Assembly (NCBI GenBank): GCA_027405735.1
Contig: JAPEHQ010000003.1
Span: forward strand, 1,116,001-1,180,000
DNA: 64,000 bases
Direction of reading: 5' to 3'
From: Mucor racemosus
Lineage: Eukaryota; Mucoromycota; Mucoromycetes; Mucorales; Mucoraceae
Part shown: positions 10,797 through 20,915 of the stretch, piece by piece
Numbering within the stretch: position 1 is the stretch's first letter
How the letters are laid out: the number at the start of each line of letters is the position of its first letter
Made by a program: the position numbers and the translations under genes
The notes under the pieces: model-generated
What the model saw: the letters and a program-made list of their open reading frames with translations, nothing else
What the model was told of the DNA's origin: nothing
The model's database searches: none

Positions 10797-11883
10797 GCAA
10801 AACCAAAAACGCAATTAAACTTACTACAGGCATTTAATCAAAAAGCTCGAATCCATAACAAGTTATCTTCTACTCCTGTTAGTAACACTGCTTCTCCTCA
10901 TCTACGTACTACTACACTTAATCAATCTCTTGTTATTCCGTGCAATTTCAATAGAATTAAAGCAAATTATCCAGAATTCAAGAAACAACGTGAGAAAATA
11001 GACCAAGTTTGTATTGAAGATTACTTGACTTTGAATCATCAAATGCCAAACAATAACAATAATGCACAACTAATATCAACGTCTGCAATAACAACAACAG
11101 CAACAAAGGGACTATCTTTTTATTCTCGAGGAGGTGTACATGAACTAGGTGTAGTCAAGTTAAAAGCCATTTGTATCAATACTATTTACAATCAACTCTG
11201 GAGAGAACATAAAGTTGTCTGCAAAAAGAGTTTAAATAGACCTGTGCAGATTCAATTTCGGTATGTTGTTCAAGCGCAAATTCCCAAAATATGATTAACA
11301 TTATTCATGCAAATATAAATTAGCGAGAATGATCCATTATGCGCTTCTCTCATTGCTTTAGATTTCAGAGAAGTAGTGATAGACGATGATTATCATGGAC
11401 ACAAAAAAATTGCTTACTATGAAATTGTTGATGATTGTGTTGTATGGAATGGATTTAGAGTCAGATGGCGTAAAGGTTAGTATATTGTACATTAAACCTT
11501 AAAAATGAAAACCAACTCAACATTCCCTTTATATGTACTGACTTTATCACATAGATCAAAGCTCACGTAATCTTATCATTCAATTTACTGGCATTTACTC
11601 CCTTGGATCAGACTATGGTCCTTCTGATTTTAGAGAACTCCTAGCGCTTTCAAGTGAATCCCAGACATTTATTCGGCCTACTAAAATCAGTAACCATCTA
11701 TGGTCAGTCGCTGAAGAGATTTATGAACATGACAAAAGCGCAGGTAGACTTGAATTAGAAGATATGCTTCAAGATTTGAATTGGACAAGAGATGAAACTG
11801 CTGAAGACTCAAACTGGGAATTAGGTCTTTCTAAAAATGGACATTTAATAGCTTGTAAATTGTCAAATCCATCACAACAATAA
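8471..11883 (+). CDS. MutL-family mismatch repair protein, PMS1/Mlh2 type
   Basis: Nine exons join in phase to 974 aa: 8471-8565, 8637-8706, 8758-8993, 9055-9431, 9488-9688, 9741-9876, 9932-11260, 11324-11475, 11555-11883. The N-terminal GHKL ATPase shows ELIENSLDA (residues 29-37), DDGDGI (58-63), YTSK (76-79) and GFRGEAL (93-99); a second S5-like domain carries FYNLPVRRQL and VFIYVNQRPI, then a VNIEPNKTTIYFHNKQFV block across exons 5-6. A long Ser/Thr/Pro/Gln-rich linker (most of exon 7, with a poly-Thr tract) leads to a smaller C-terminal dimerisation region. I see no DQHAx2Ex4E endonuclease motif, which favours the PMS1/Mlh2 branch that pairs with Mlh1 in the nucleus. The 9876/9932 intron is the least certain (GTAGGT donor; an alternative acceptor at 9942 breaks phase). 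The gene is convergent with the ankyrin gene, 55 bp apart. Confidence 0.85.
10752..10798 (+). repeat. (ACA)n microsatellite coding poly-Thr
   Basis: About 15 ACA units in the disordered linker of the MutL gene encode a run of threonines. Length polymorphism would be tolerated in frame. Confidence 0.9.
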
Positions 11884-11912
11884 TTCTTAAATTTATTGAG
11901 TATTTATTATTC

Positions 11913-11933
11913 ATATATATATATATATATATT
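11913..11933. repeat. (AT)n between two convergent genes
   Basis: A short AT dinucleotide run fills much of the 55-bp gap between the stop codons of the MutL gene (11883) and the ankyrin gene (11939). It probably lies in both 3' UTRs. Confidence 0.85.
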
Positions 11934-11938
11934 AAAAT

Positions 11939-13219
11939 CTATCTTGTCATTCCATCTGAACGAATGTTGTTATTATTAGTAGTAGTAGTAGTATTTATCT
12001 CTTGCTGCTGTGGCTCTTGTTGTTGTTGTTGCATCGTAGCATGGCTATCACTTTTTGCTCTTTTAATCATGCGACTCATTTTTCTAAATAATTTAGAGGT
12101 AGCTGATGTCTTTCTTTCAACAGCTTGTGGCTGTGCAATCATCTTCTTTCTACGCATTGGGCCCAACATTGCAATTAAAGTATGTCTACGTTGAATAGGG
12201 CGTGAAGCATTTGATGTATTTCCTGATACTGCTGTTGCGTTTGCTTGTGATAATTTATTTCTAGAGCTTAATAATGACAATGGATCTCTTTCTAATGTGT
12301 CTTCTAATTCTTGTAGTAATTGTAAAATCAATTCCCATTTTGTATCTGTATTTTCACTGCGGGATTGTTGATCTTTTACTAGTGCTTGGGAATAAGCAAG
12401 TTCATCTTGATTTAAAACTCGGCGTAATTGTTGCATAGCAACGGATGATCTGATAAGCAATGATAAGCATTCAAGACGGCCATATTTGGCAGCTTGCAAT
12501 ACAATAGTTCCAGATCGAGTTTTACGACTGACTTGATCCAAGAAATCACCCCGGATACTAACATCGGCTTTGGCAGTATGGACTAAAAAGTCTAAAGCGC
12601 TTGTCAAATCTCCATTAGCCAATAAGCCAAACAAAGGGGATTTGTGTCCTGCGTCTGTCAAATTAACATCTGCTCCTCTATTAACCAGCAATTGAAGAAC
12701 AGGATCGGGAGGATGACAAAATCTAGCAGCATAATGTAATGGTGTCCAACCATCACCATCTCTAGCATTTGGACTAGCTTTATGATCCAATAAAAGTTCA
12801 GTTGAAGCCAATGGATTAGGACAATGTAAAGATACCATATGAATAGCTTGTACATTATATATATTTCGTGCTGAAGCATCAGCGCCATGCTCTAATAATA
12901 ATTTAACTAAGGGCACCATGTTTTGATGGTTATTTGACACCACCAAATGTAGTAAGGTACAATCAGTATCGGGATCTCGGGTATTCAAAAGTGTTGTAGG
13001 ATCGACACTGTTAGTATGATGTATATAATACTGTAAAGCTGCGAGATCGCCCAATTCTGCTGCTTTCCATATAGATACATCTGGTTTTAGATTGTAATTT
13101 ACAAGTTGTATTGGTTGTTCTGTATCTGCGTTAATCACTGTTAATACATTTTCTTGATCTGTTGTAGGTGGTTTGATATTATTTAATAAAGCAAATGTCC
13201 TAGTTAGTAGAGAAGGCAT
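11939..13219 (-). CDS. Ankyrin-repeat protein, 426 aa
   Basis: This is a single-exon gene. Residues ~49-76 (WKAAELGDLAAL), 87-117 (CTLLHLVVSN...LLLEHGADASA), 121-152, 157-187 (DGWTPLHYAARF...LLVNRGADVNL), 192-222 and a weaker unit near 235-262 form about six ankyrin repeats. A helical Glu/Leu-rich segment follows (near 300). The C-terminal ~110 residues are basic and disordered (PMRRKKMI, KLFRKMSRMIKRAK) and end in Gln, Thr and Asn homopolymers. Ankyrin repeats indicate protein binding; the partner cannot be inferred. The basic motif near MIKRAK could be a nuclear or membrane-targeting patch. The start at 13219 is preceded by an A/T-rich leader. The gene is convergent with the MutL gene and divergent from GET4 (393 bp away). 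Confidence 0.8.
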   Translation of the reverse strand: MPSLLTRTFALLNNIKPPTTDQENVLTVINADTEQPIQLVNYNLKPDVSIWKAAELGDLAALQYYIHHTNSVDPTTLLNTRDPDTDCTLLHLVVSNNHQNMVPLVKLLLEHGADASARNIYNVQAIHMVSLHCPNPLASTELLLDHKASPNARDGDGWTPLHYAARFCHPPDPVLQLLVNRGADVNLTDAGHKSPLFGLLANGDLTSALDFLVHTAKADVSIRGDFLDQVSRKTRSGTIVLQAAKYGRLECLSLLIRSSVAMQQLRRVLNQDELAYSQALVKDQQSRSENTDTKWELILQLLQELEDTLERDPLSLLSSRNKLSQANATAVSGNTSNASRPIQRRHTLIAMLGPMRRKKMIAQPQAVERKTSATSKLFRKMSRMIKRAKSDSHATMQQQQQEPQQQEINTTTTTNNNNIRSDGMTR

Positions 13220-13612
13220 TTTATTATTTTTCTATTGAAAAAAAGTGAGAGAAAAGTGTATTGAAAGGGAATTAATTCAAAATGTCATTATTAAAAGACT
13301 ATTATATTCCGATGATTTTTAGTTCGAATATCAATAAGGTATATTTTTTCTTTTATTTATATGACAACATGTATCAGTAATTACCCGTAGATAAAATAAA
13401 CATACCTGGAATCCATGCATCTCTTGTAAAAAAAAAAGCATAACAGTTTACGTGAGAAAGCGTCAAATTCAGTAAACCATGTCTCCCTTTTTTCATGGTT
13501 GTAAATCATTGGTTGATGTGGTTGGCTTTCATTGTCATCACCGCTCAGTTAATTCACCTCAAATGGCTGTCGAATAATACCAATATTTTCTTTTTGTGCA
13601 ATTTCATAAAAT
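13220..13612. promoter_or_regulatory. Shared 393-bp divergent promoter region
   Basis: This region lies between the start codons of the ankyrin gene (minus) and GET4 (plus) and must hold the promoters of both. No recognised factor site was identified; polyA/T runs at ~13429-13438 and ~13340 are visible. Confidence 0.6.
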
Positions 13613-14983
13613 ATGTCTAGTAAAGGATTAGAAAAGACACTTCAAAAGTTGAGAGATTCAGTCAATGCTGGCAATTATTATGAAGCCCAGCAAATGTATC
13701 GAACTGTAGCTCGCAGGTATGTGGATATCAATGAATAATCGCGCGTTTACTTATGCTTAAAAAAATTCTCTATATACTTGAAAATACAGATACAATAAGC
13801 AAGAAAAATATGCTGATACCATTCGTTTATTGCATGATGGTGCTATTTTATTATTACAGCACAAACAAAATGGTTCTGGATCTGATTTAGCCAACTATAT
13901 GCTCGAGACTTACAAGTTGGCACATTTACCTGTTGACGAAAAATCATTAGGTACTCTCAAGAAATCTGTAGAAACTTTGTAAATACTAATATCTTTGATA
14001 GACCGTGTTGTCGAAATTTTGTCTTTATTCCCTATTACAGAAGTTGGTCGTAAAGCTTTCATTAGCAATGCTTTTAGGTAATTGATTACAATCATATACA
14101 TACGCAGACATTTTATTCAAGTGATATATTACTATAGATGGACAAAGGCTGAGGGCGATTATCCTGAGGGTGATCCTGAATTACATGATTTTGTTGGAAC
14201 AATGCTTTTTAACGGTAAATTTGTATATACGAAATATGGGAATATAACAAACTGAATGTTGTTATGTGTATAGAAAAGAAATACAATTTGGCCGAGGACC
14301 ATTTACTTTTGGGTACAGATCACAGTGCTGAATTGATCGGCAAATTGGCTTATAATTGGGCTGCTGAGGAAAACACTAAATGGAAGGGCATTTACCTTGC
14401 TCGCATTGTCCTTCAGTAGGTGCTTAATATAAACATTTAAGCAGAAAGAAGACTAACATTCGTGAAAATTAGATTTTTAGCATCGAAGGATATTCACCAT
14501 GCAACATTAGCTTACAAAAACTTCATTGAAGCTGGACCTCAACCAGTTGCAGCCGAATCTAAAGTTCGTCGTGCCCCAGCTGATGAACCTACGCCTTTCT
14601 ACATTTATGCAGATCCTTGGATGAATTTCACACAAATGCTTTTGTTGACTGTACAAAGAGATGGAAAAGATTTATTCATTGAACTTAAAACAAAATATGA
14701 AGGATTGTATGGTAACGAGGCTAACTTTGTGGAGGTAAGATAAAAAAAGTGAATGCATCTCATGTTGAAATTTGTTGATTGAAAATCTCCTTGTATGTAG
14801 CTTATCGAAGAAATTGGTTTGATCTTTTTCAACATTGCAAAGCCTAGAAAACAAGGTAATATGATTCAAGAAATGATGGCTAATCTGTTTTCTGGTGGTG
14901 GTGGAGCTCCTGGTGCCAATCCTTTGCTTCAATTGGGTGGCTCACCCGGTGTTTCCAAACCTTCTGGGGAAGATCTCGATTAG
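13613..14983 (+). CDS. GET4: GET4: TRC/GET pathway subunit for tail-anchored protein delivery
   Basis: Seven exons join in phase to 334 aa: 13613-13716, 13790-13950, 14002-14077, 14138-14214, 14274-14415, 14473-14734, 14801-14983. The protein begins with a helical-repeat pattern typical of Get4 (LQKLRDSVNAGNYYEAQQMY, RLLHDGAILLLQHKQN), then LANYMLETYKLA, DRVVEILSLFP, AEGDYPEGDPELHDFVGTM, DHLLLGTD, FLASKDIHHATLAYKNFI and a last block with IEEIGLIFFNI. Human and yeast Get4 are about 327 and 312 aa. Get4 with Get5 binds Sgt2/SGTA and Get3 in the cytosol to hand tail-anchored clients to the Get3 ATPase. The C-terminal 35 residues are Gly/Pro-rich (MMANLFSGGGGAPGAN), a common fungal feature. All introns use GT...AG. 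Nothing is broken. Confidence 0.92.
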
Positions 14984-15994
14984 TCGAGAAATTGTATCAT
15001 TCATAAAAAATAAAAAATAAACGACATCGATCGATCCAATGACTAATACGTTTAATGTGTTATTTCTTTTGAAGTATCTTTGTTTTCATCGAGATAAAAT
15101 ATTAGTGTATTGATAAACTATTTTAGAATGTAATATCGAATTTATTCTATAGCTATAGTTTCGAAAAGACCCCAAAAATTCTTGCGCTTATCATAACGCT
15201 GCCATTATAATTGTTCTATTATTATTACATCTTATTTTCTGAATACCATCTGATGTGCAGCACGGACTTTTACGTGAGCTGGCTGCAGTAAGTTATCTAC
15301 TCCAATAAATGTTTCTCATCATGTCGCAGAAAAGTTAGATTTACGGCGTTTTCACTTTAAGAATAGGAGCAATCTATGTTTACTTCTTTTTTTTTGATCG
15401 ATATATACAACAGCGACGAAATGAAAAATATGCAACTGTAGTGATAATGCTTATATTGAATACAATGTTTTTTTAATTTGAATTACAACTTGCTATGCAA
15501 TAGAATAAATTCTTTAAATGCTTGATAATGGAGTTTTACTGCTGGAAAATCAAAAGTTTGAGTCTTAATATCTCTACAAAATACTAAGCTACACTAAAAT
15601 TTTCTAATAATGAAACCTACACTATGAAGAAAAAATCCCTTAATTCTCTTAATAATTGTGCAATATTAAGACGAAATTCAAAAACATAAACTATGGAAAT
15701 TTTCTTATTTTTTTCCATAGTGTTACTTGTTTTACTGTATGTAATATTGACATAGCAGATTGAACACAAAAATGGCTTTGTAGGTTTATCATCTTTATAG
15801 CAAATGTTAATAAGTTTTCATATTTTCAATAGCTTTGAGTAAACCTTTGGCTTTTTTCTTGTCGAACGGCTGATGTGGCAGAACATACAAATGTATTGCT
15901 TACGGGTGATAAATGCCATGGCTGTTATAAAATATTAACAAAACGATTGAGAATGTAGCAAGAGAAAAGTAAATACAACCAGATAGTTCGTTGC
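14984..15994. other. Intergenic with a diverged Repeat A fragment
   Basis: The GET4 3' UTR lies at the left. At about 15540-15650 a diverged copy of the Repeat A tail is visible (ATCTCTACAAAATACTAAGC and TAATGAAACCTACA). No gene is recognised. Confidence 0.45.
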
Positions 15995-16138
15995 ATGATG
16001 GACAAGATACGCAGTAGAGAAGGTCATAGACAAGAAGATATACAAGATGGGTTTCGCCTTGTTGAAATCAGAAAGCGTGCAATAAATGATAAAAGTAATT
16101 ATATTTATCCTCGTCAATCGAAGCAGCTGTCAATCTAA
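15995..16138 (+). pseudogene. 47-aa open frame at the outer end of the inverted-repeat arm
   Basis: An ATG at 15995 opens a basic 47-codon frame (DKIRSREGHRQEDIQDG... LVEIRKRAINDKS). The inverted counterpart at ~6570-6730 keeps the block reading RKRAINDKSNYIYP. A second piece starts after a CAG at ~16293 (TDRYIKSKSDLAAEK), followed by the acidic frame, so these may be exons of one decayed mobile-element gene. The pattern vaguely recalls N-terminal domains of Crypton/DIRS tyrosine recombinases; this is a weak guess. Confidence 0.3.
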
Positions 16139-16359
16139 TTTTGTTTTATACCACATAATTAAATTGTGGTATTAGCTAATTCTGTGCCTACTACTTTATT
16201 GAAAAAAGCCAAGAATAATGCTTACAAACTTCTTTCATGTAAGCATAATAGCACATCTTTGATGAGATAATTTAATAAATTGCCAATTTTGCAGCAACTG
16301 ATCGCTACATCAAGTCCAAGAGTGATCTCGCTGCCGAGAAATCTTAAGCAAGGTCTGCT

Positions 16360-16638
16360 TTGGATTTCTTTTGTCCTCAAGAGGATGGCGCTTTCAAAGC
16401 AAACAAAGACAATCTTACTTCAGATGACGATGTCTGTGAAAATAAAATTTCAAATTCTGATGATTGCGAAGATGATGAATTTCCAAGCTCTGATGATTGT
16501 GAGGATGACTTGATAGACTCTGCTGCCTCTATAGTCTATAGTGATAAATATAGCTCAGATTCTGCTTCTGAAATATTAGATTACAAGCCATCTAAAGATT
16601 GCCAGAAAGATGAATCCTCAAATCGAAATGTGTGCTAA
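16360..16638 (+). pseudogene. Acidic open frame, mirror copy of 6142-6420
   Basis: This 92-codon frame has the same FCPQEDGAFKANKDN start and SDDDVCENKISNSDDCEDDE acidic core as the minus-strand frame at 6142-6420, but with a longer Ser/Asp tail (YSDKYSSDSASEIL) ending in a stop at 16638. An exon-like piece (TDRYIKSKSDLAAEK) lies just upstream in a compatible order. Function is unknown; it is likely part of a mobile-element gene. Confidence 0.4.
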
Positions 16639-17700
16639 AAATTAAAAACTTTGAGGCTTCATATCTCTAATAAAAATTAAGCTATATTGACAATGCCTAA
16701 TAATGAAACCTACTTGCTTTGGCATACTCTATAATGCATTTCAGTATGAAAAGATTCTGAGCACTTTTATTTTTTTTATTTATTTTTTTTTGGCATTTTT
16801 ATAGTAGATCTCAAAATATTCATTATATTGAGCAGCATTTTATTCACATTTAATTCATCAAGCTCGCTGAGCTCTATTAGATACAATTTAGTTCTTTTTA
16901 AAATATTAATTTTTCGTAGAGATATCCTCAAAAATGTGTATAAAGAGATACCTTCGCTTCTCGCTTCAATTTTCTCCTGTATACCCTCATCCCAAATCCT
17001 GAATTTGAAAAGAAAATTGACAAAAATCTCGTTTTCTCTACGAAAAATATAGCTATAAAGTTTATCAATGGCTCAATCGATAGATAATGTTTTTATACAT
17101 CACGACCATGTTTTATATTTAAAATATGCTTATAAAAAATGATGTGTATATTCAAAAAACCACCAAGTTTTCGATCACATTTTACACTAACTTTAATATA
17201 ATAAAATGTTTGCTTGAATTTTATTTAGAGGGGTGCAAAATTTAAAACTGCACAAAAACCATTTAATACGCTGGCTCTACTTACTTTGCAGTTCATGATG
17301 AGCTACTAAACGATTTTGTTGTTTGAATTATTTTTTGATCGATTTTACAACAAATCAATTTTGGAACTCAAATAATGTAGGTTTTGTTATGTTAATACTC
17401 ATCATAGATCTCATATCCAAGGTCTTAGTCTATAATCGATGTTATAGTAAATCAATGCAGATCGTTGATTTACATCATATTTTTAGATAGTAAACCCCTA
17501 ATAGTAGTTACAATTAATGTGTATGAATACATCCAAAGGTTGTATTGTTAATAAAAGTGTAATACACTGGCAAGTTTATTTATATAGATGATCTTTTTGT
17601 CATTTCAGGTTTGAAGCTTTAAGGTGAATTATTATTTTGATTATTGAGACGAAAAATCGATATTTTTTGCTGAAACAAAAAATGCAGAATAACTTTCAGT
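16639..17700 (-). repeat. Repeat A, copy 2, opposite arm of the inverted repeat
   Basis: This is the reverse complement of 5330-6110: the module starting CTTTGAGGCTTCATATCTC, the CATCCCAAATCCTGAATTTG block near 16990, and the AACATGG/ATATGCTTATAAAAAATG block near 17110-17150. About 250 bp (17380-17640) has no counterpart in copy 1 and looks like an insertion, since the terminal block (CTGCATTTTTTGTTTCAGC on the minus strand) resumes at ~17650-17700. Confidence 0.65.
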
Positions 17701-17727
17701 TGGACCTACATTATTACTTGTGAATAC

Positions 17728-18755
17728 TGCAGTAAATATTAATGTTGTTTACTAAAATAAAAGAAATATAAAATAAAAGCGGTAGAAATACAACTATAAT
17801 CAGCTAACGTTGTTATCATAAAAGGCTTCTGAAGATTTAAAATAATTAAAAAAGTACGAGGGTATTTATAATAATTTGTAGGACTTGGACACTATCAGAC
17901 TTAAATGGATTTATATTTAGTAATCTTCTAATTTTAGACACATTGTTATTAGTTTAATATTTTGAGGGGTAAATCTTGTATAACATTAGCCATAAGAGAT
18001 AATATGTCAAGTGTGACAAGATCAACCTTTTGGGAAATAGTTGTTTATTATTATTATATCCATCTTGTGTAATCTTAAATTAAGGAGTAATTCTTATAAT
18101 ATGCTTGAATCATTTTTATATTGATACCACAACTTCAATATAGATGATAGATGAGTAGTTGAATAAATTGATATCTTTGTTTATTATTATTACTAATTTG
18201 GATAGAATCCTGTTTTGATATACTGTATATGTCATCTGTGTAATTGATTGAACCGAGAGCAAGGGCGCTATCATCCACACAACATGTATGGTTCAAAAGG
18301 TATTTTGTAAGGATCCAGTTACATTAAATAAGCAAATCACACATATAAATAACAACCAAGAACGGATCAATTGCACATTAGTGAATTTATCTGTTCTTTC
18401 CTTTCCTCTTATTATATTTATAACCACAATCCAAATAAGTATATATTATTACTTATTTATCATTGTTACTTATAACCAATTATTATATAATCCCATATAA
18501 TCAATCATAGGTAATAATCGTATATTAATAATAGCAATTACAATTAGTACAGTAATACCAACCTCTCATATCCAATCATAGAATCAAAGTCAGACATATA
18601 ATCCTCCATATTATATATCCAGTTTGACAGCCAATTGATCTATCACATATTTCATATTTTTAGCGTGAGTCTGTGATTGTGTTCAATCGAAGCGTTTATT
18701 ATTGTTACTCACATTTCAATTGGCATTATTTTTTATGAGCGACACTTGGAAATTA
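17728..18755 (+). mobile_element. ~730-bp TGCAGT element, copy 1, interrupted by an LTR
   Basis: It begins TGCAGTAAAT like copies at 55053 and 58267 and matches them through AATCAGCTAA, GAGGGTATTTATA, TGACAAGATCAACCTTTTGG, GATAGAATCCTGTTTTGATA and the GAGCGACACTTGGAAATT end block. The usual final segment (TTTTTAGTATG...ACTGCA) is missing. It is homologous to the region between the two genes of the CACTA element at 37.5-38.2 kb (reverse-complemented). It has no coding potential and is interrupted at 18306-18647 by a solo LTR. Confidence 0.65.
18306..18647. mobile_element. Solo LTR, 342 bp, TSD TATTT
   Basis: The insertion starts TGTAAGGATCC and ends CTATCACA, flanked by TATTT at 18301-18305 and 18648-18652. 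The uninterrupted sequence at 55614-55640 (GTATTTCATATTTTTAGC) shows the empty site. A 5-bp duplication with TG...CA ends is diagnostic of LTR retroelement integrase. Confidence 0.85.
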
Positions 18756-18764
18756 CTTTATTTT

Positions 18765-18875
18765 GCGCTACGGCCGAATTATGCTTTCCATGGGCATAAT
18801 GATCAGCACAGATGGGCAGAATGATCAGCACAGATGGCAGAAAAAAGATTTTTTTTTGCAGAATAGCCAGCCCAG
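18765..18875 (+). repeat. Short CACTA-like end with a tandem GGGCAGAATGATCAGCACAG motif
   Basis: The stretch begins CGCTACGGCCGAATTATGC, similar to the CACTACGGCC terminus at 33317, and is followed by 2-3 copies of a ~25-bp motif (GGGCATAATGATCAGCACAG, GGGCAGAATGATCAGCACAG). Tandem subterminal motifs next to such an end suggest a truncated CACTA-type terminus. The other end was not found. Confidence 0.35.
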
Positions 18876-19689
18876 ATGAGCAGAGCAATGAGATCAAGGT
18901 TTTTTAGCCAATTTACTAAAGTATATCAATCATAATATAATTAATAACGAAGTTAATTTGAATGGTTTAAAGCAGATGTGAGTTACTCTGATTCTCTGAT
19001 TCCACAGACTTGTTTTATTGGCGAGACATATCAATTTGAAATTTGGGATTTCAAAGAGTTTTGCCCATGTTCTTCTTTCAGGGACCAAATGGGAACAACG
19101 ACAACAACCTGTTTGGTAACACTAAAAGTATTTATGCCTTTGTAAATTTCTGTTTGTAACACACAAAATCTTTTTTCTTCCCTCCTATTCTTTCCTCAAC
19201 TCTTTTATTTACGTTTAAAACTACAACAAAAAGACTAATATTTTTTTATAAACTGAAATCAAGTAGCAGGTACAAGTACATGTTTTTCTTATTGTTTATT
19301 TGGAAATAAATTATTAACTGTTAATGTTAGGGCATGTTATAATATATTTCTCGAACAAAAAAAGCGTCCAGGACTTAATCATTTTGTTCCATTATCTACG
19401 TTATAATCAATGTTTTTTTGGTCTAAAGTCGATATCTACCTGCAGAAAAATTGGTGATTATAAAAGTAAGTATAGTATCGACTTGATTTGAATGAATGAA
19501 TAAACTCATATTAGTCTATTTAGTTTCTAAAAAGCATTTGTCTCTATTTATTGGTGGCCAACAGCTAAGAAGAGGAAAATAAGATGTTGTCTTGTATACC
19601 ACTAGTAACTATCAAAGGTACACCATAATTATTACTTATCAGCTTGTTATTAATAATTGATTTTAATAATAAATCAATTTTTATAGGTC
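18876..19689. other. Noncoding AT-rich stretch
   Basis: A promoter-like pyrimidine-rich tract lies near 19170-19210, and a short ATG frame at 19583 (MLSCIPLVTIK) could be an orphan exon. Nothing firm is seen. Confidence 0.3.
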
Positions 19690-19802
19690 AAACGTAAGTT
19701 CGTTCTGGTAAAGCATTGAATAAATTAGCTTGGGACAAACAGGGTAAAAAGGTGGCAATAGGTCCCAGTGATGGTCATGTTTATGTTTATGATGTTGGAG
19801 GG
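19690..19802 (+). pseudogene. Dynein intermediate chain exon fragment, copy 1
   Basis: The plus strand reads SGKALNKLAWDKQGKKVAIG then SDGHVYVYDVGG and stops at a GGTAATAAG donor-like site. This matches the last WD40 blade of cytoplasmic dynein 1 intermediate chain (family pattern: ALNRV.W...G..IA.GD..G.i.vYDVGE). A stop (TAA) lies just upstream, and only this exon and part of the next intron survive. The same exon is found at 30985-31256 and 58116-58266 (minus strand), each beside Repeat R. It is a captured or duplicated host-gene piece, not a gene. Confidence 0.6.
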
Positions 19803-20915
19803 GTAATAAGACTAAAACGTAATGTAAATCACCTCTAATAACGCACCAATTATAAATTAAGGCTATATTATTATCAAATAAATTACCACACAATATTAAC
19901 ATGTATAAATATTCACAGTAATAAGCTTGAATCAAGTGGGTGCAGCATCATTAATTCTTGAAAAAGTTCTGAAGTATTATAAAATCTCTTATTTTTAAGA
20001 CTTACAAGGCTTATAAGCGGAATATTAATTTAGAAAATTATTTTTGTCCAGATCATCAATTTTGACATTTTTTAAATTTTTTTTTCTGATTTTGCAAATC
20101 TAGAGCTAATTATACTACTAATTATAAAAACAAAAATATACACATATATACAATTTAGCGCTCTATTTACTCAATAAAAAATAACAAACCTTTTTATTGC
20201 AAAATATTACATGAAAATTCTTTAACTAAAATTCCGTTTTTGGGGCAAAAGTGCAAATTTTCATTATTTAAAATTTGATATTAAGCTTTTATAAAATGTG
20301 TATTAGCTATGGCTACAATTTTCTCTCACAATGTAGCACATTTAAACGTTGATTTTGGTATCAAAATTTGATTTTTCTGTTTTTTGATGAAAATCATGAG
20401 TGTTGGTAAGGGTAAAATGAGCCCCGAAAATGTCCGCTACAAAGTCTGAATTTTCAGACCGTACGTGGTTAAATATAAGAAAAGTTTAAAAAAAGCGTTT
20501 TTTTATTTAAAACTTAGATATATACCATAGTATAAGAGACTTAGCAGCCGTTCAATATCGCTATGCTCAATTACGGCGTCGCTTTACGGGATCGCTTTTG
20601 CAATTTTTTAATGAATCTATGATATGACAACCGGTTTTTCTGGTAGAAAGTGCATGTTTCTATGATAACAGGTAATGCCTATTTTGTTTAGTTTATGGGG
20701 TGATGCGCTGTAATTGCTGTTTTTACATTGGCTGAAATATGCAATTTAGCAGGGTTTGAGTTACGCTAAATATTGTAAAGCCTTGAAGATCCTTTTCTAC
20801 GTGTGTTGTTTCTCTCTTTTTGGTTTTATATTCCAAGGATATTATTTACCGTTTGATGAGGCATATCAGACTATCAAGCTGATATTCTTTTGTTTTATCT
20901 GAATACGAGAGATAT
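19803..20915 (+). repeat. Repeat R, copy 1
   Basis: This segment matches, in reverse complement, 30145-30984, 46560-47690 and 56646-57757. Diagnostic blocks are the CTTATAAGCGGAATATTAAT region, TTGACATTTTTTAAATTT, CATGAGTGTTGGTAAGGGTA, GTCCGCTACAAAGTCTGAAT, and CACGTAGAAAAGGATCTTCA (minus strand). It follows the dynein exon directly. No coding frame is conserved. It is the most diverged of the four copies. Confidence 0.75.
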
